Made by a program: the position numbers and the translations under genes
Notes under the pieces: generated by a model
Databases searched by the model: none
The model's input: the letters and a program-made list of their open reading frames with translations, nothing else
Told to the model about the DNA's origin: nothing
Part shown: piece after piece, positions 8,604 through 16,506 of the stretch
Position numbering within the stretch: position 1 is the first letter of the stretch
How the letters are laid out: each line of letters starts with the position of its first letter
Assembly: GCF_010977555.1 (NCBI RefSeq)
Contig: NZ_CP048815.1
Span: 3,774,501 to 3,838,500 of the forward strand
DNA: 64,000 nt
Reading direction: 5' to 3'
DNA from: Caulobacter rhizosphaerae
GTDB taxonomy: Bacteria; Pseudomonadota; Alphaproteobacteria; Caulobacterales; Caulobacteraceae

Positions 8604-9677
8604 ATGACCGATCTCACCTCCCTCGAAGCCGACGTGCTGGCGCAAGTCTCCGCCGCCGGCGATCTCGCCGCCCTCGACGCCGTGCGCGTCGCCGCCTTGG
8701 GCAAGACCGGCTCGATCTCGGGCCTGCTCAAGACCCTGGGCGCCATGAGCCCCGACGAGCGCAAGGAACGTGGCGCGGCGATCAACATCCTGCGGGACCG
8801 CGTGCAGGCGGCGCTGAACGACAGGAAGGCCGCGCTGGAAACCGCCGCCCTCGACGCGCGCCTGGCCAGCGAGACCCTGGACCTGACCCTGCCCGCCCCG
8901 CGCCGCCGCCGCGGCGGCGTCCATCCCACCATGCAGACCATGGACGAGATGGTCGCCATCTTCGCCGAGATGGGCTTCGCGGTGGCGGAAGGTCCCGACA
9001 TCGAGGACGACTTCCACAACTTCACGGCCCTGAACTTCCCCGAGAAGCACCCGGCCCGCGAGATGCACGACACCTTCTTCTTCAAAACGAAGGAAGACGG
9101 CGAGCGGATGCTGCTGCGCACCCACACCAGCCCCGTGCAGGTGCGGACCATGGTGTCGCAGAAGCCGCCGATCCGGATCATCGCGCCCGGCCGCACCTAT
9201 CGCGTCGACAACGACGCCACCCACACCCCGGTGTTCCACCAGGTCGAGGGCCTGGTGATCGACAAGGGGATCCACATGGGCCACCTGAAGTGGACCCTGG
9301 AGACCTTCCTGGCGCGGTTCTTCGAGACCGACGCGGTGACCACCCAGTTCCGGCCGCACCACTTCCCGTTCACCGAACCCTCGGCGGAAATGGACGTGCA
9401 GTGCGACCGCACCGGCGGCGAGATCAAGATCGGCCAGGGCACGTCGTGGCTCGAGATCCTGGGCTGCGGCATGGTTCACCCCAACGTCCTGCGCGCCTGC
9501 GGCATTGATCCGGACGAGTACCAGGGCTTCGCCTTCGGCATGGGCGTCGACCGGCTGGGCATGCTGAAATACGGCATGCCCGACCTGCGCGACATGTGGG
9601 CGTCCGACGTCCGCTGGCTGGACCACTACGGCTTCAGCGCCTTCGCCGCGCCGAACGCCGCCAGCGGTCTCAGTTGA
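8604..9677 (+). CDS. pheS: Phenylalanine--tRNA ligase alpha subunit
   Basis: The catalytic subunit of the (alpha-beta)2 enzyme that charges tRNA-Phe in the cytoplasm. Residues 1-90 form the N-terminal coiled coil that contacts tRNA; the class II core follows with [19 protein letters not shown], motif 2 around [19 protein letters not shown] and motif 3 in [17 protein letters not shown]. At 357 residues it has the usual length. Its TGA overlaps the ATG of the next gene (TGATG at 9675-9679), so translation is probably coupled. pheT follows only after two small extra genes, an arrangement worth noting. Confidence 0.97.
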   Translation: MTDLTSLEADVLAQVSAAGDLAALDAVRVAALGKTGSISGLLKTLGAMSPDERKERGAAINILRDRVQAALNDRKAALETAALDARLASETLDLTLPAPRRRRGGVHPTMQTMDEMVAIFAEMGFAVAEGPDIEDDFHNFTALNFPEKHPAREMHDTFFFKTKEDGERMLLRTHTSPVQVRTMVSQKPPIRIIAPGRTYRVDNDATHTPVFHQVEGLVIDKGIHMGHLKWTLETFLARFFETDAVTTQFRPHHFPFTEPSAEMDVQCDRTGGEIKIGQGTSWLEILGCGMVHPNVLRACGIDPDEYQGFAFGMGVDRLGMLKYGMPDLRDMWASDVRWLDHYGFSAFAAPNAASGLS

Positions 9678-10009
9678 TGCAACTGCCCGTCAGCCCGTTC
9701 ACGGCCATCGACTGGTCGCAGGTCGAGCCCACCGTCCATCCAGGCGAGCGGGGTGACGCCACCTGGCGCACGCTCAAGGTCGGCGACATGCGCCTGCGCC
9801 GCGTCGACTATTCGCCCGGCTACCTGGTCGATCACTGGTGCGACCGCGGCCATGTGATCTTCGTGCTGGAAGGCGAGCTGATCAGCGAACTGAAGGACGG
9901 CCGCACCACCACATTGACGGCCGGCATGAGCTATCACGTCTCCGACTTCGGCGACCCCGCCCACCGCTCGTCGACCTCGGTCGGCGCCAAGCTGTTCATT
10001 GTGGACTGA
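9677..10009 (+). CDS. Small cupin-fold protein inside the phe cluster
   Basis: A 110-residue single-domain cupin. The metal-binding type segment VDHWCDRGHVIFVLEGEL with the following SYHVSDFGDPAHRS fits the two cupin motifs, although the usual second-motif histidine pattern is only partly kept. The start codon overlaps the stop codon of pheS, so it is almost certainly co-translated with it. No enzymatic role can be assigned; similar short cupins with a DHWC-like motif are conserved hypothetical proteins. Its position suggests cotranscription with the tRNA synthetase subunits rather than a shared reaction. Confidence 0.8.
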   Translation: MQLPVSPFTAIDWSQVEPTVHPGERGDATWRTLKVGDMRLRRVDYSPGYLVDHWCDRGHVIFVLEGELISELKDGRTTTLTAGMSYHVSDFGDPAHRSSTSVGAKLFIVD

Positions 10010-10013
10010 CCCG

Positions 10014-10409
10014 ATGACCCAGAGCTTCCAATCCGGCGGCCGTCCCGGCCGCGTTCCCACCGACGCCTTCGCCAAGGTGTTCGAGAGCGTGGACCTGTCG
10101 CTCTACGACCTGTTCCGCGCCAATTTCCAGGCCGGCCATCGGATCATCTCGGGCCGCACGTTCCGCAACTGCCGGATCGAGGGGCCGGCGGTGATGCTGG
10201 TGCTCGACAAAGTCAATTTCGACGCCACCAACTTCGGCCCCAACGGCGGCGACGTCCGCAACCTGGTGCTGCGCCCCGCCAGCCCGACCTCGGTCATCGG
10301 CACGATCCCCGTCGAGGACTGCCAATTCATCAACTGCGAGTTCTTCGGCCTGGGCTTCACCGGCCCCGACCAATTCCTCGATCAGTTGCTGGCTCTGGAA
10401 ACCAAGTAG
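10014..10409 (+). CDS. Hypothetical protein with pentapeptide-like repeats
   Basis: A 131-residue protein between the cupin gene and pheT, starting four bases after the cupin stop and ending with a stop codon directly adjoining the pheT ATG. The middle has short repeats of the type FRNCRIEG, DKVNFDATNFG and CQFINCEFFGLGF, which resemble pentapeptide repeats forming a right-handed beta-helix. No signal peptide or membrane segment. The function is unknown; expression coupled to the Phe-tRNA ligase is inferred from spacing. Confidence 0.75.
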   Translation: MTQSFQSGGRPGRVPTDAFAKVFESVDLSLYDLFRANFQAGHRIISGRTFRNCRIEGPAVMLVLDKVNFDATNFGPNGGDVRNLVLRPASPTSVIGTIPVEDCQFINCEFFGLGFTGPDQFLDQLLALETK

Positions 10410-12884
10410 ATGAAGTTCACCCTCTCCTGGCTCAAGGACCACCTTGAGACCACCGCCTCCGCCACCGAAATCGTCGCCGCCATGACCATGGCCGGCCTCG
10501 AGGTCGAGCACGTCACCGATCCCGCTTCCAAGCTGGCCGCCTTCACGGTCGCCAAGATCGTCGAGGCCGTGCAGCATCCCAACGCCGACCGTCTGCGCGT
10601 CTGTCAGGTCGACACTGTCGACGGCCGCAAGGAGATCGTCTGCGGCGCGCCCAACGCCCGTCCAGGCCTGACCACCGTCTACGCCCCGATCGGCGCCTAT
10701 GTGCCAGGCCTCGGCGTCACCCTGGTCGAGAAGCCCGTGCGAGGCGTCGTCTCCAACGGCATGCTGTGCTCGGGCTCCGAGCTGGAGGCCGACGACGGCT
10801 CCGAGGGCATCCTGGAGCTGCCGAACGACTTGGCCGTCGGGACCCCGGCCGCCCAGGCTCTGGGCCTGGAAGCCGTGATCGACTTCGAGGTCACCCCCAA
10901 CCGCCCCGACTGGCTGGGCGTCGCCGGCATCGCCCGCGACCTGGCCGCGGCCGGCGTCGGGACGCTGAAGGACCTGTCGATCGCCCCCGTGCCGGGGACC
11001 TTCCCTTGCCCGATCACAGTCAAGGTCGACGGCGACGCCTGCCCGGTGTTCAGCGGGCGGCTGATCCGCGGCGTCAGGAACGGCCCTTCGCCCAAGTGGC
11101 TGCAAGATCGCCTCAAGGCCATCGGCCTGCGCCCGATCAACACCCTGGTCGACATCACCAACCTGATCTCCTACGACCGCGCCCGACCGCTGCACGCCTA
11201 TGACGCGGCCAAGCTGGTCGGGACCGTGATCGAGGCGCGCCTGGGTCGCGGCAGGGCCGAGGTCACTCCTGGCGACCAGCCCTCGCCGGCCGAGCACCAT
11301 GACGAGCAGTTGATCGCCCTGGACGGCAAGACCTACGACATCACGCCCGAGATGAGCGTGATCGCCGACGCCGATGGCAACCGCCCGATCGGCCTGGGCG
11401 GCGTGATGGGCGGCGAGAGCACCGGCTGTTCGGACGACACCGTTGACGTGTTCCTGGAAAGCGCCTGGTTCGAGCCGATCCGCACGGCCCAGACCGGCCG
11501 CGTGACCGGCATCGCCAGCGACGCCCAGTACCGGTTCGCCCGCACGGTCGACACCGGCTCACTCGTGCCCGGCCTGGAACTGGCCACCCGGCTGATCCTG
11601 GACCTGTGCGGCGGCGAGGCCTCGGAAGTCGTCGTGGCCGGCGAGGCCTCGGCCGCGCCTGGCCCGATCCTGTTCGACCCGGCCTATGTCGAGGCCCTGT
11701 CGGGCCTGGCCATCGCGCCGGAACGCACGCTGAAGATCCTGACGGACCTGGGCTTCACCCTGTCGCCGCCAACCGACGTGCCGACCACCGAGTTCGCCAC
11801 CCACGTCGAGAGCCTGGTCTGCGTGACCCCGCCGACGTTCCGGCGCGACGTTCAGGGCAAGGCCGACCTGGTCGAGGAAGTGGCCCGCATCGCCGGCTAT
11901 GGCGAACTGCCCTCCACGCCCCTGCCCGAGGTTCCGCGCGCCGTCGGCGGCGTGCTGACCGTCAAGCAGGCCCGCGCCCGCACGGCCCGCCGCGCCCTGG
12001 CGGCGGCCGGCTACAACGAGGCCCTGACCTTCAGCTTCACCAGCAAGGCTACCGCCGAGCTGTTCGGCGGCGGCGCGGCTGACCTGATGCTGGCCAATCC
12101 GATCGCCTCGGACCTGGACTGCATGCGTCCCTCGCTGCTGCCCAATCTGATCGAGGCGGCCGGCCGCAACGCCCGCCAAGGCTTCCCGGACGTCGCCCTG
12201 TTCGAGGTCGGCCCGGTGTTCTTCGGTGACCGGCCGCAGGACCAGAAGACGACGATCGCGGCGATCCTCGCCCCCCGCGCCCCGCGCGGCTGGGACAAGG
12301 CCAAAGCCGAGGATGTGTTCACGGTGAAGGCTGACCTGATGGCCCTGCTGGAAGAGATCGGCGCGCCGGTCGCCTCCCTGCAGACCGCCCAGGGCTCGGC
12401 CTCGCCCTGGTGGCATCCCGGCCGCTCGGCGCGGCTGCAACTGGGCCCCAAGGCGGTGCTGGCCGAGTTCGGGGAGTTGCACCCGGCCGTGCTCAAGGCG
12501 CTGGACGTGGCCGGGCCGGTCTATGGCTTCGAGATCACCCTGGAGGCCGTGCCCGAACCGAAGAAGAAGGCGGTCAAGACCAAGCCGGCCTTCACGCCCT
12601 CGCCGCTGATGCCCCTGACCCGCGACTTCGCCTTCGTGGCCGACAAGGCCAAGGCGGCGGGTGACCTGGTCAAGGCCGCGGCCAGCGCCGACAAGGCGCT
12701 GATCGCCGCGGTGCGGGTGTTCGACGTCTATGACGGCCCTGGCGTGCCGGAGGGCTCCAAGTCGGTCGCCCTCGAGGTGGTCGTCCAGCCGCGGGAGAAG
12801 ACCCTGGCCGAAGCCGAGATCGAGGCCCTGTCGGCCAGGATGGTGGCGGCGGTCGAGAAGGCGGGCGGGAAGCTGAGGAGCTAG
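10410..12884 (+). CDS. pheT: Phenylalanine--tRNA ligase beta subunit
   Basis: An 824-residue beta subunit with the expected domain order: start [13 protein letters not shown], an EMAP-like tRNA-binding domain (about residues 40-150), the B3/B4 editing domain that hydrolyses Tyr-tRNA-Phe (about 210-390), B5 DNA-binding-like domain (about 400-490), the catalytic-like core ([20 protein letters not shown] and onward) and the C-terminal FDX-ACB anticodon-binding domain ([16 protein letters not shown]). The ATG directly follows the upstream stop codon. A short insertion around residues 285-300 with charged residues is mild variation. Confidence 0.97.
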   Translation: MKFTLSWLKDHLETTASATEIVAAMTMAGLEVEHVTDPASKLAAFTVAKIVEAVQHPNADRLRVCQVDTVDGRKEIVCGAPNARPGLTTVYAPIGAYVPGLGVTLVEKPVRGVVSNGMLCSGSELEADDGSEGILELPNDLAVGTPAAQALGLEAVIDFEVTPNRPDWLGVAGIARDLAAAGVGTLKDLSIAPVPGTFPCPITVKVDGDACPVFSGRLIRGVRNGPSPKWLQDRLKAIGLRPINTLVDITNLISYDRARPLHAYDAAKLVGTVIEARLGRGRAEVTPGDQPSPAEHHDEQLIALDGKTYDITPEMSVIADADGNRPIGLGGVMGGESTGCSDDTVDVFLESAWFEPIRTAQTGRVTGIASDAQYRFARTVDTGSLVPGLELATRLILDLCGGEASEVVVAGEASAAPGPILFDPAYVEALSGLAIAPERTLKILTDLGFTLSPPTDVPTTEFATHVESLVCVTPPTFRRDVQGKADLVEEVARIAGYGELPSTPLPEVPRAVGGVLTVKQARARTARRALAAAGYNEALTFSFTSKATAELFGGGAADLMLANPIASDLDCMRPSLLPNLIEAAGRNARQGFPDVALFEVGPVFFGDRPQDQKTTIAAILAPRAPRGWDKAKAEDVFTVKADLMALLEEIGAPVASLQTAQGSASPWWHPGRSARLQLGPKAVLAEFGELHPAVLKALDVAGPVYGFEITLEAVPEPKKKAVKTKPAFTPSPLMPLTRDFAFVADKAKAAGDLVKAAASADKALIAAVRVFDVYDGPGVPEGSKSVALEVVVQPREKTLAEAEIEALSARMVAAVEKAGGKLRS

Positions 12885-12894
12885 CGACCCGCGC

Positions 12895-13010
12895 ACCTGC
12901 CCCCACCTGGCCGCTTCGCGGCCTGTCGCGACGAGGGGGGCGGAGCCTTGGCGCCTAGGCTCTTCCCCCTCTGGGGAAAGACGGCCGAAGGCCAGTAGGG
13001 GGCAAGTGCT
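12895..13010. repeat. Intergenic palindromic repeat, family B
   Basis: Two GC-rich arms, one with CCCCCACCTGGCCGCTTCGC and one with CTTCCCCCTCTGGGGAAAGA, face each other around a short centre. The same CCCCCTCTGGGGGA and GGCCGAAGGCC parts occur at 50.6, 57.2, 58.3 and 62.1 kb. It fills the gap after pheT. Confidence 0.7.
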
Positions 13011-13138
13011 AGCCCCCTGAGCGCGACCGCCCAATTCTTGCCCATCCAGCGCCATTCGCCGCACCGGGGCGGCAAAGCCTTGCGCTGGGACCACGCCCAC
13101 GCTACCTGTGTAATTGCACACGGAGTTTCCACGCCATC

Positions 13139-13285
13139 ATGCTCTCGCAGCTGGCCCTGAACGTTCTGATCGCCACCGGCCTCACCGCCGGCGCCGCGAT
13201 CGCGTGCGCGCGCGCCATTATGATGCAGGCCAAGATTAAAACCGTTCGTGTGCGAACGGGGCAGCACAGGCGCGCGGTCGACTAG
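13139..13285 (+). CDS. 48-residue small membrane protein
   Basis: An ATG at 13139 opens a 48-codon frame ending at TAG 13283. The first 27 residues form one hydrophobic helix (LALNVLIATGLTAGAAIACA), followed by a basic tail, KIKTVRVRTGQHRRAVD, giving an N-out or N-in single-pass topology with the tail in the cytoplasm by the positive-inside rule. GGAG lies 13 bases upstream, slightly far. A strong intrinsic terminator follows after 37 bases, which argues for a real short transcript. Function unknown. Confidence 0.55.
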   Translation: MLSQLALNVLIATGLTAGAAIACARAIMMQAKIKTVRVRTGQHRRAVD

Positions 13286-13322
13286 ACGACCACCAAGCCG
13301 AAAGATCGCAAGATCCGCAAAG

Positions 13323-13351
13323 CCCCGCTTCCCACCAGGAGCGGGGTTTTT
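13323..13351 (+). terminator. Intrinsic terminator after the 48-aa gene
   Basis: CCCCGCT and AGCGGGG form a 7-bp stem with a 10-nt loop followed by five T residues. Confidence 0.85.
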
Positions 13352-13398
13352 GCTGTGCGGTCATCGGTCCTCCCTCAAATCCAAAGGACCTTGAACCC

Positions 13399-13695
13399 AT
13401 GAGCTACCTGCCTTCCCCACCCGCCTTCAATTCCGACCACGAAGGCGTCACCGTTCACCAGCTGCTGCTGGCCGCCCATGACGCGCCCTCGGCGCTGGAA
13501 GCCGTCCGCCAGGGTCTGGCCGACAGCGGCGCCGAGCTGTGCGCCCTGTCGATGAAGCCGGTCGGCCAGATCGTCGAGGGCTCGCTGCGGGTCCGCCACC
13601 TCAGCGACCAGGCCGCCCGCCTGCTGGCCCGCGACCTGGCCGCCTGGCCGGGCGTCACCTCGGCCAGCGTCGAGCATCAGTGGGTGCGCCCATGA
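13399..13695 (+). CDS. ACT-like small protein, first of an overlapping pair
   Basis: A 98-residue cytoplasmic protein without signal peptide or membrane segment. The order of predicted elements is beta-alpha-beta-beta-alpha-beta: VTVHQLLLAAH, then a helix (PSALEAVRQGLADSGAEL), two strands, a second helix (DQAARLLARDLAAW) and a final strand (TSASVEH). This is the ACT topology used for amino-acid sensing, but no conserved ligand glycine is obvious. Its TGA overlaps the ATG of the next gene (ATGA at 13692), so the two are translationally coupled and may form a heterodimer. The fold is inferred, not proven. Confidence 0.65.
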   Translation: MSYLPSPPAFNSDHEGVTVHQLLLAAHDAPSALEAVRQGLADSGAELCALSMKPVGQIVEGSLRVRHLSDQAARLLARDLAAWPGVTSASVEHQWVRP

Positions 13696-13976
13696 GCGAG
13701 AATGTGAGCGCGCTCGAACCGGCCCAACACGAAGAAGGCGACAAACGCCGGCTGTTCCTGGTGATCGCCGACGACACGCCCGACGCCCTGATGCGGGTGC
13801 TGGGCGTGGCCAGCGTCCAGCAGACCCGCCTGCGCGCCTTGAGCGCCCAGCCGGACGGGGCCGGCCTCAGCATCCGGCTGGAGCTGGACGACCAGGGCGA
13901 CGAGCGGGCCCAGACCCTGGCCGCCCGCCTGTCGGCCTGCCCCGCGGTGCGCGGGGTCGGATTCGGCTGGCGATAG
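13692..13976 (+). CDS. ACT-like small protein, second of an overlapping pair
   Basis: A 94-residue protein with a short acidic leader and then RRLFLVIADDTPDALMRVLG, a helix following a strand, then LRALSAQPDGAGLSIRLEL, a second helix (ERAQTLAARLSACPAV) and a last strand (RGVGFGW). The pattern is very like the ACT regulatory domain of acetolactate synthase small subunits, where the strand-helix start DxPxxLxRVxG is typical. It overlaps the preceding ACT-like gene by four bases. No catalytic partner gene is adjacent, so the pair would be a free-standing sensor. Function is not assigned. Confidence 0.7.
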   Translation: MSENVSALEPAQHEEGDKRRLFLVIADDTPDALMRVLGVASVQQTRLRALSAQPDGAGLSIRLELDDQGDERAQTLAARLSACPAVRGVGFGWR

Positions 13977-14035
13977 GCTGTAACCTTCGGCGCACGTCGT
14001 CCGTATCTAGGGATATGTCACCCCGGAGTTTCCCG

Positions 14036-14635
14036 ATGATCCGCCGCCTGCTCGTCCTGGTCGCCAGTTTCGCCGCCATCCTGCTGCCCGCCGACGTGCT
14101 CGCGGCCGGCAAGCCCGCGCCGCCCGCGACCGCCGTGTTCGCCGGCGGCTGCTTCTGGTGCATGGAAAACGACATGCGCGGCATCCCCGGCGTGCTGAAG
14201 GTCGAGAGCGGCTATACCGGCGGCCATGTCGACCGGCCGACCTATCGCGACGTGACCAGCGAGACCTCGGGCCACTACGAGTCGGTGCGGGTCACCTATG
14301 ATCCGGCCAAGCTCGACTACGGCTTCCTGCTCTACAAGTACTGGAAGCTGGTCGACCCTACCGACGACGGCGGCCAGTTCTGCGATCGCGGCCCGTCCTA
14401 CCGTCCGGCGGTGTTCGTCACGCCGGCCCAGCGTCCCGTCGCCGAAAAGTCCCGCGCCGAGGCCGCCAAGCGCCTGAAAACCGGCGTGATGAAGGCCCAG
14501 ATCCTGCCCCTGCAGACCTTCTGGCCGGCCGAGGCCTATCACCGCGACTACGCCAAGAACCACGCGGTCGAGTACCACGCCTACCGCCTGGGCTGCGGCC
14601 GCGACCTGAAGCTCAAGCAGGTGTGGGGCGGATAG
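14036..14635 (+). CDS. msrA: Peptide-methionine (S)-S-oxide reductase, exported
   Basis: A 199-residue MsrA that reduces the S form of methionine sulfoxide in oxidised proteins. The active-site motif GCFWC places the catalytic cysteine at residue 39, with the second at 42, and the family segment SGYTGGHVDRPTYRDV follows. The N-terminus is a signal peptide (IRRLLVLVASFAAILLPADV, ALA-type cleavage), so the enzyme should act in the periplasm, unlike the usual cytosolic MsrA. GGAG about ten bases upstream supports ATG 14036. A CLGCGRDLK-like resolving cysteine lies near the C-terminus. Confidence 0.92.
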   Translation: MIRRLLVLVASFAAILLPADVLAAGKPAPPATAVFAGGCFWCMENDMRGIPGVLKVESGYTGGHVDRPTYRDVTSETSGHYESVRVTYDPAKLDYGFLLYKYWKLVDPTDDGGQFCDRGPSYRPAVFVTPAQRPVAEKSRAEAAKRLKTGVMKAQILPLQTFWPAEAYHRDYAKNHAVEYHAYRLGCGRDLKLKQVWGG

Positions 14636-14642
14636 CGCAGAC

Positions 14643-14659
14643 CGCCACCCAAGGTGGCG
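14643..14659. terminator. Hairpin after msrA
   Basis: CGCCACC and GGTGGCG form a 7-bp stem around a 3-nt loop eight bases past the msrA stop. No T-run, so the termination role is uncertain. Confidence 0.45.
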
Positions 14660-14689
14660 CTAGGCCGCAGGACTGATAAGATCGGTCTC

Positions 14690-15022
14690 ATGATCGATGA
14701 CAAACCACAGCCAACCCGTCTCGAAGACATCAGCGCCGGCCTTCTCAGCGGCGCGATGGTGACGCTGCTCGCCTGCGGTTTCGCGGCGGTCGTCGCCTGG
14801 CAAATCGTCGCGCAGCTGACCGGCTGGCTTCCCGACCTGCAAGCCATGTCCGTGAGTCTGCCAGGAGAGGATTTCAGGGCGATCGCGACCCGCGACCATG
14901 ACGCCTTGATCAGGGACGGTCTGGCCGGCGGGGCGATGATCCTTCTGGCTCTCGGAATCGGCATGCGCGGCGTGCGGCATATTCAAAAGAACCTGACGCT
15001 GCTGCGCGCCCGCCGAGGCTAA
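14690..15022 (+). CDS. Small two-span membrane protein, hypothetical
   Basis: A 110-residue protein starting MIDDKPQPTRLEDISAG. Two hydrophobic helices are visible (about residues 20-45, GAMVTLLACGFAAVVAWQIV, and 80-98, GLAGGAMILLALGIGMRG), separated by a 35-residue hydrophilic loop, with a basic C-terminus. Both ends should be cytoplasmic. I see no motif that names a function. ATG 14690 was preferred over 14654 because the earlier part overlaps the msrA hairpin. Confidence 0.65.
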   Translation: MIDDKPQPTRLEDISAGLLSGAMVTLLACGFAAVVAWQIVAQLTGWLPDLQAMSVSLPGEDFRAIATRDHDALIRDGLAGGAMILLALGIGMRGVRHIQKNLTLLRARRG

Positions 15023-15135
15023 GGCGGCGCCGCCAACACGCCGGGAAAGGGGTGAAAATTATGCCTGTAATTCCCCACTCGACTTCCGGCTGACCGCATG
15101 AAACCTTGAGCGTCAAAATCGGGAGGCGCTCTTTC

Positions 15136-16506
15136 ATGTACCGTCACGCTTTGCTGGCCACGGCCGCCCTCACCCTCGCAAGCGCGGCGCACGCCCAGAC
15201 CGCCCCCAGGCTTTCGGTGACGATCTACAACAACGACCTGGCCCTGGTGCAGGACGTGCGCGAGATCCCCGTCGCCGCCGGCCGCCAGAAGCTGGAGTTC
15301 AAGGATGTCTCGGCCGCCATCCGTCCCGAGACCGTCAGCCTGTCGGCCACCGGCCTGTCGGTCGTGGAGCAGAACTTCGACTACGACCTGCTGACCCCCG
15401 ACAAGCTGATGGAGAAGGCGGTCGGCCAGCAGGTGAAGATCGTCCGCACCAATCCCGGCGACGGCAAGGAGACCACCGAAACCGCCACCGTCCTGGCCGC
15501 CAACGAGGGCGTGGTGCTGAAGATCGGCGACCGCATCGAGGTGCTGCGCGACGACGGCGTGCCCACCCGGGTGATCTTCGACAAGGTGCCCGAGACCCTG
15601 CGCGCCCGCCCGACCCTGTCGGTGACCGTCGAGGCCGACAAGGCCGGTTCTCGCCCGACCACGCTCAGCTACCTGACCACCGGCCTGTCTTGGAAGGCCG
15701 ACTATGTGGCGATGTTCGACGAGACCAGGGGTGCGCTGGACCTGCAGGGCTGGATCACCCTGGGCAACCAGTCGGGCACGGCCTTCGTCGACGCCGAGAC
15801 CCAGCTGGTGGCCGGGTCGGTCAACACCCTGGCCAGCAACAGCGAATACCGCCCGCCCCGGCCGGCGCTCCAGGCGGCCGGGACCGAAAGCGGGACCGGC
15901 GAGCGGGTCGCCGACTATTACCTCTATCCCCTGCCCCACCGCACGACGATCGCCGCCAACCAGAACAAGCAGGTCGGCTTCCTCAGCGCCCAGGGAGTGG
16001 CCGCCAAGAAGGTCTACGAAATCCGCCAGGACTGGTTCTCCAGCCAGGCCCAGCCGGAGTCCGCCACCGTCGCCATCCAGTTCAGCAACGCCAAGCTGGC
16101 GGGCCTGGGAAACCAGCTGCCGGCGGGGGTGATGCGGGTCTATGTGCGCGACAAGGCCGGCGACCCGAAATTCATCGGCGAGAACGCCATCGACCACACG
16201 CCGGCTGGCTCGGAACTGTCGATCAAGACCGGCGACGCCTTCGACGTCACCAGCCAGGGCACGCTGGTCAGCGACGAAAAGGTCTCCAAGACCCGCTCGC
16301 GCTACACGATGAAGTACCTGATCCGCAACGCTCGGCCCGAGCCGGTGACGGTCGAGCTGCGCCAGGGCGGCCTGTGGCGCGACGGCGAGGTCAAGGCCGA
16401 GAGCCTCAAGAGCCGCCGCATCGACGCCCGCACCCTGGGCTGGAGCGTGCCCATCCCCGCCAACGGCGAGACCACCCTGACCTTCACGGTCGAGACGGGC
16501 TGGTGA
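15136..16506 (+). CDS. DUF4139 domain protein, exported
   Basis: A 456-residue protein with a signal peptide (YRHALLATAALTLASAAHAQ) preceded by GGGAGG at nine bases. The mature protein begins LSVTIYNNDLALVQDVREI, the conserved opening of DUF4139 proteins, and ends in a beta-rich part (IPANGETTLTFTVETGW). Members are predicted beta-structured envelope proteins of unknown role. Its stop codon overlaps the GTG start of a second, related gene (GTGA at 16503), so the two are coupled. Periplasmic location is inferred from the signal peptide. Confidence 0.85.
   Translation: MYRHALLATAALTLASAAHAQTAPRLSVTIYNNDLALVQDVREIPVAAGRQKLEFKDVSAAIRPETVSLSATGLSVVEQNFDYDLLTPDKLMEKAVGQQVKIVRTNPGDGKETTETATVLAANEGVVLKIGDRIEVLRDDGVPTRVIFDKVPETLRARPTLSVTVEADKAGSRPTTLSYLTTGLSWKADYVAMFDETRGALDLQGWITLGNQSGTAFVDAETQLVAGSVNTLASNSEYRPPRPALQAAGTESGTGERVADYYLYPLPHRTTIAANQNKQVGFLSAQGVAAKKVYEIRQDWFSSQAQPESATVAIQFSNAKLAGLGNQLPAGVMRVYVRDKAGDPKFIGENAIDHTPAGSELSIKTGDAFDVTSQGTLVSDEKVSKTRSRYTMKYLIRNARPEPVTVELRQGGLWRDGEVKAESLKSRRIDARTLGWSVPIPANGETTLTFTVETGW

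Noticed and set aside
13105..13122. Imperfect palindrome TGTG-TAATTG-CACA before the 48-aa gene
   Set aside because: Only four paired bases per arm; too weak to call an operator.
15690..16502. In-frame extension of the second DUF4139 gene
   Set aside because: It lies in another frame of the first DUF4139 gene and reads as low-complexity Arg/Pro.
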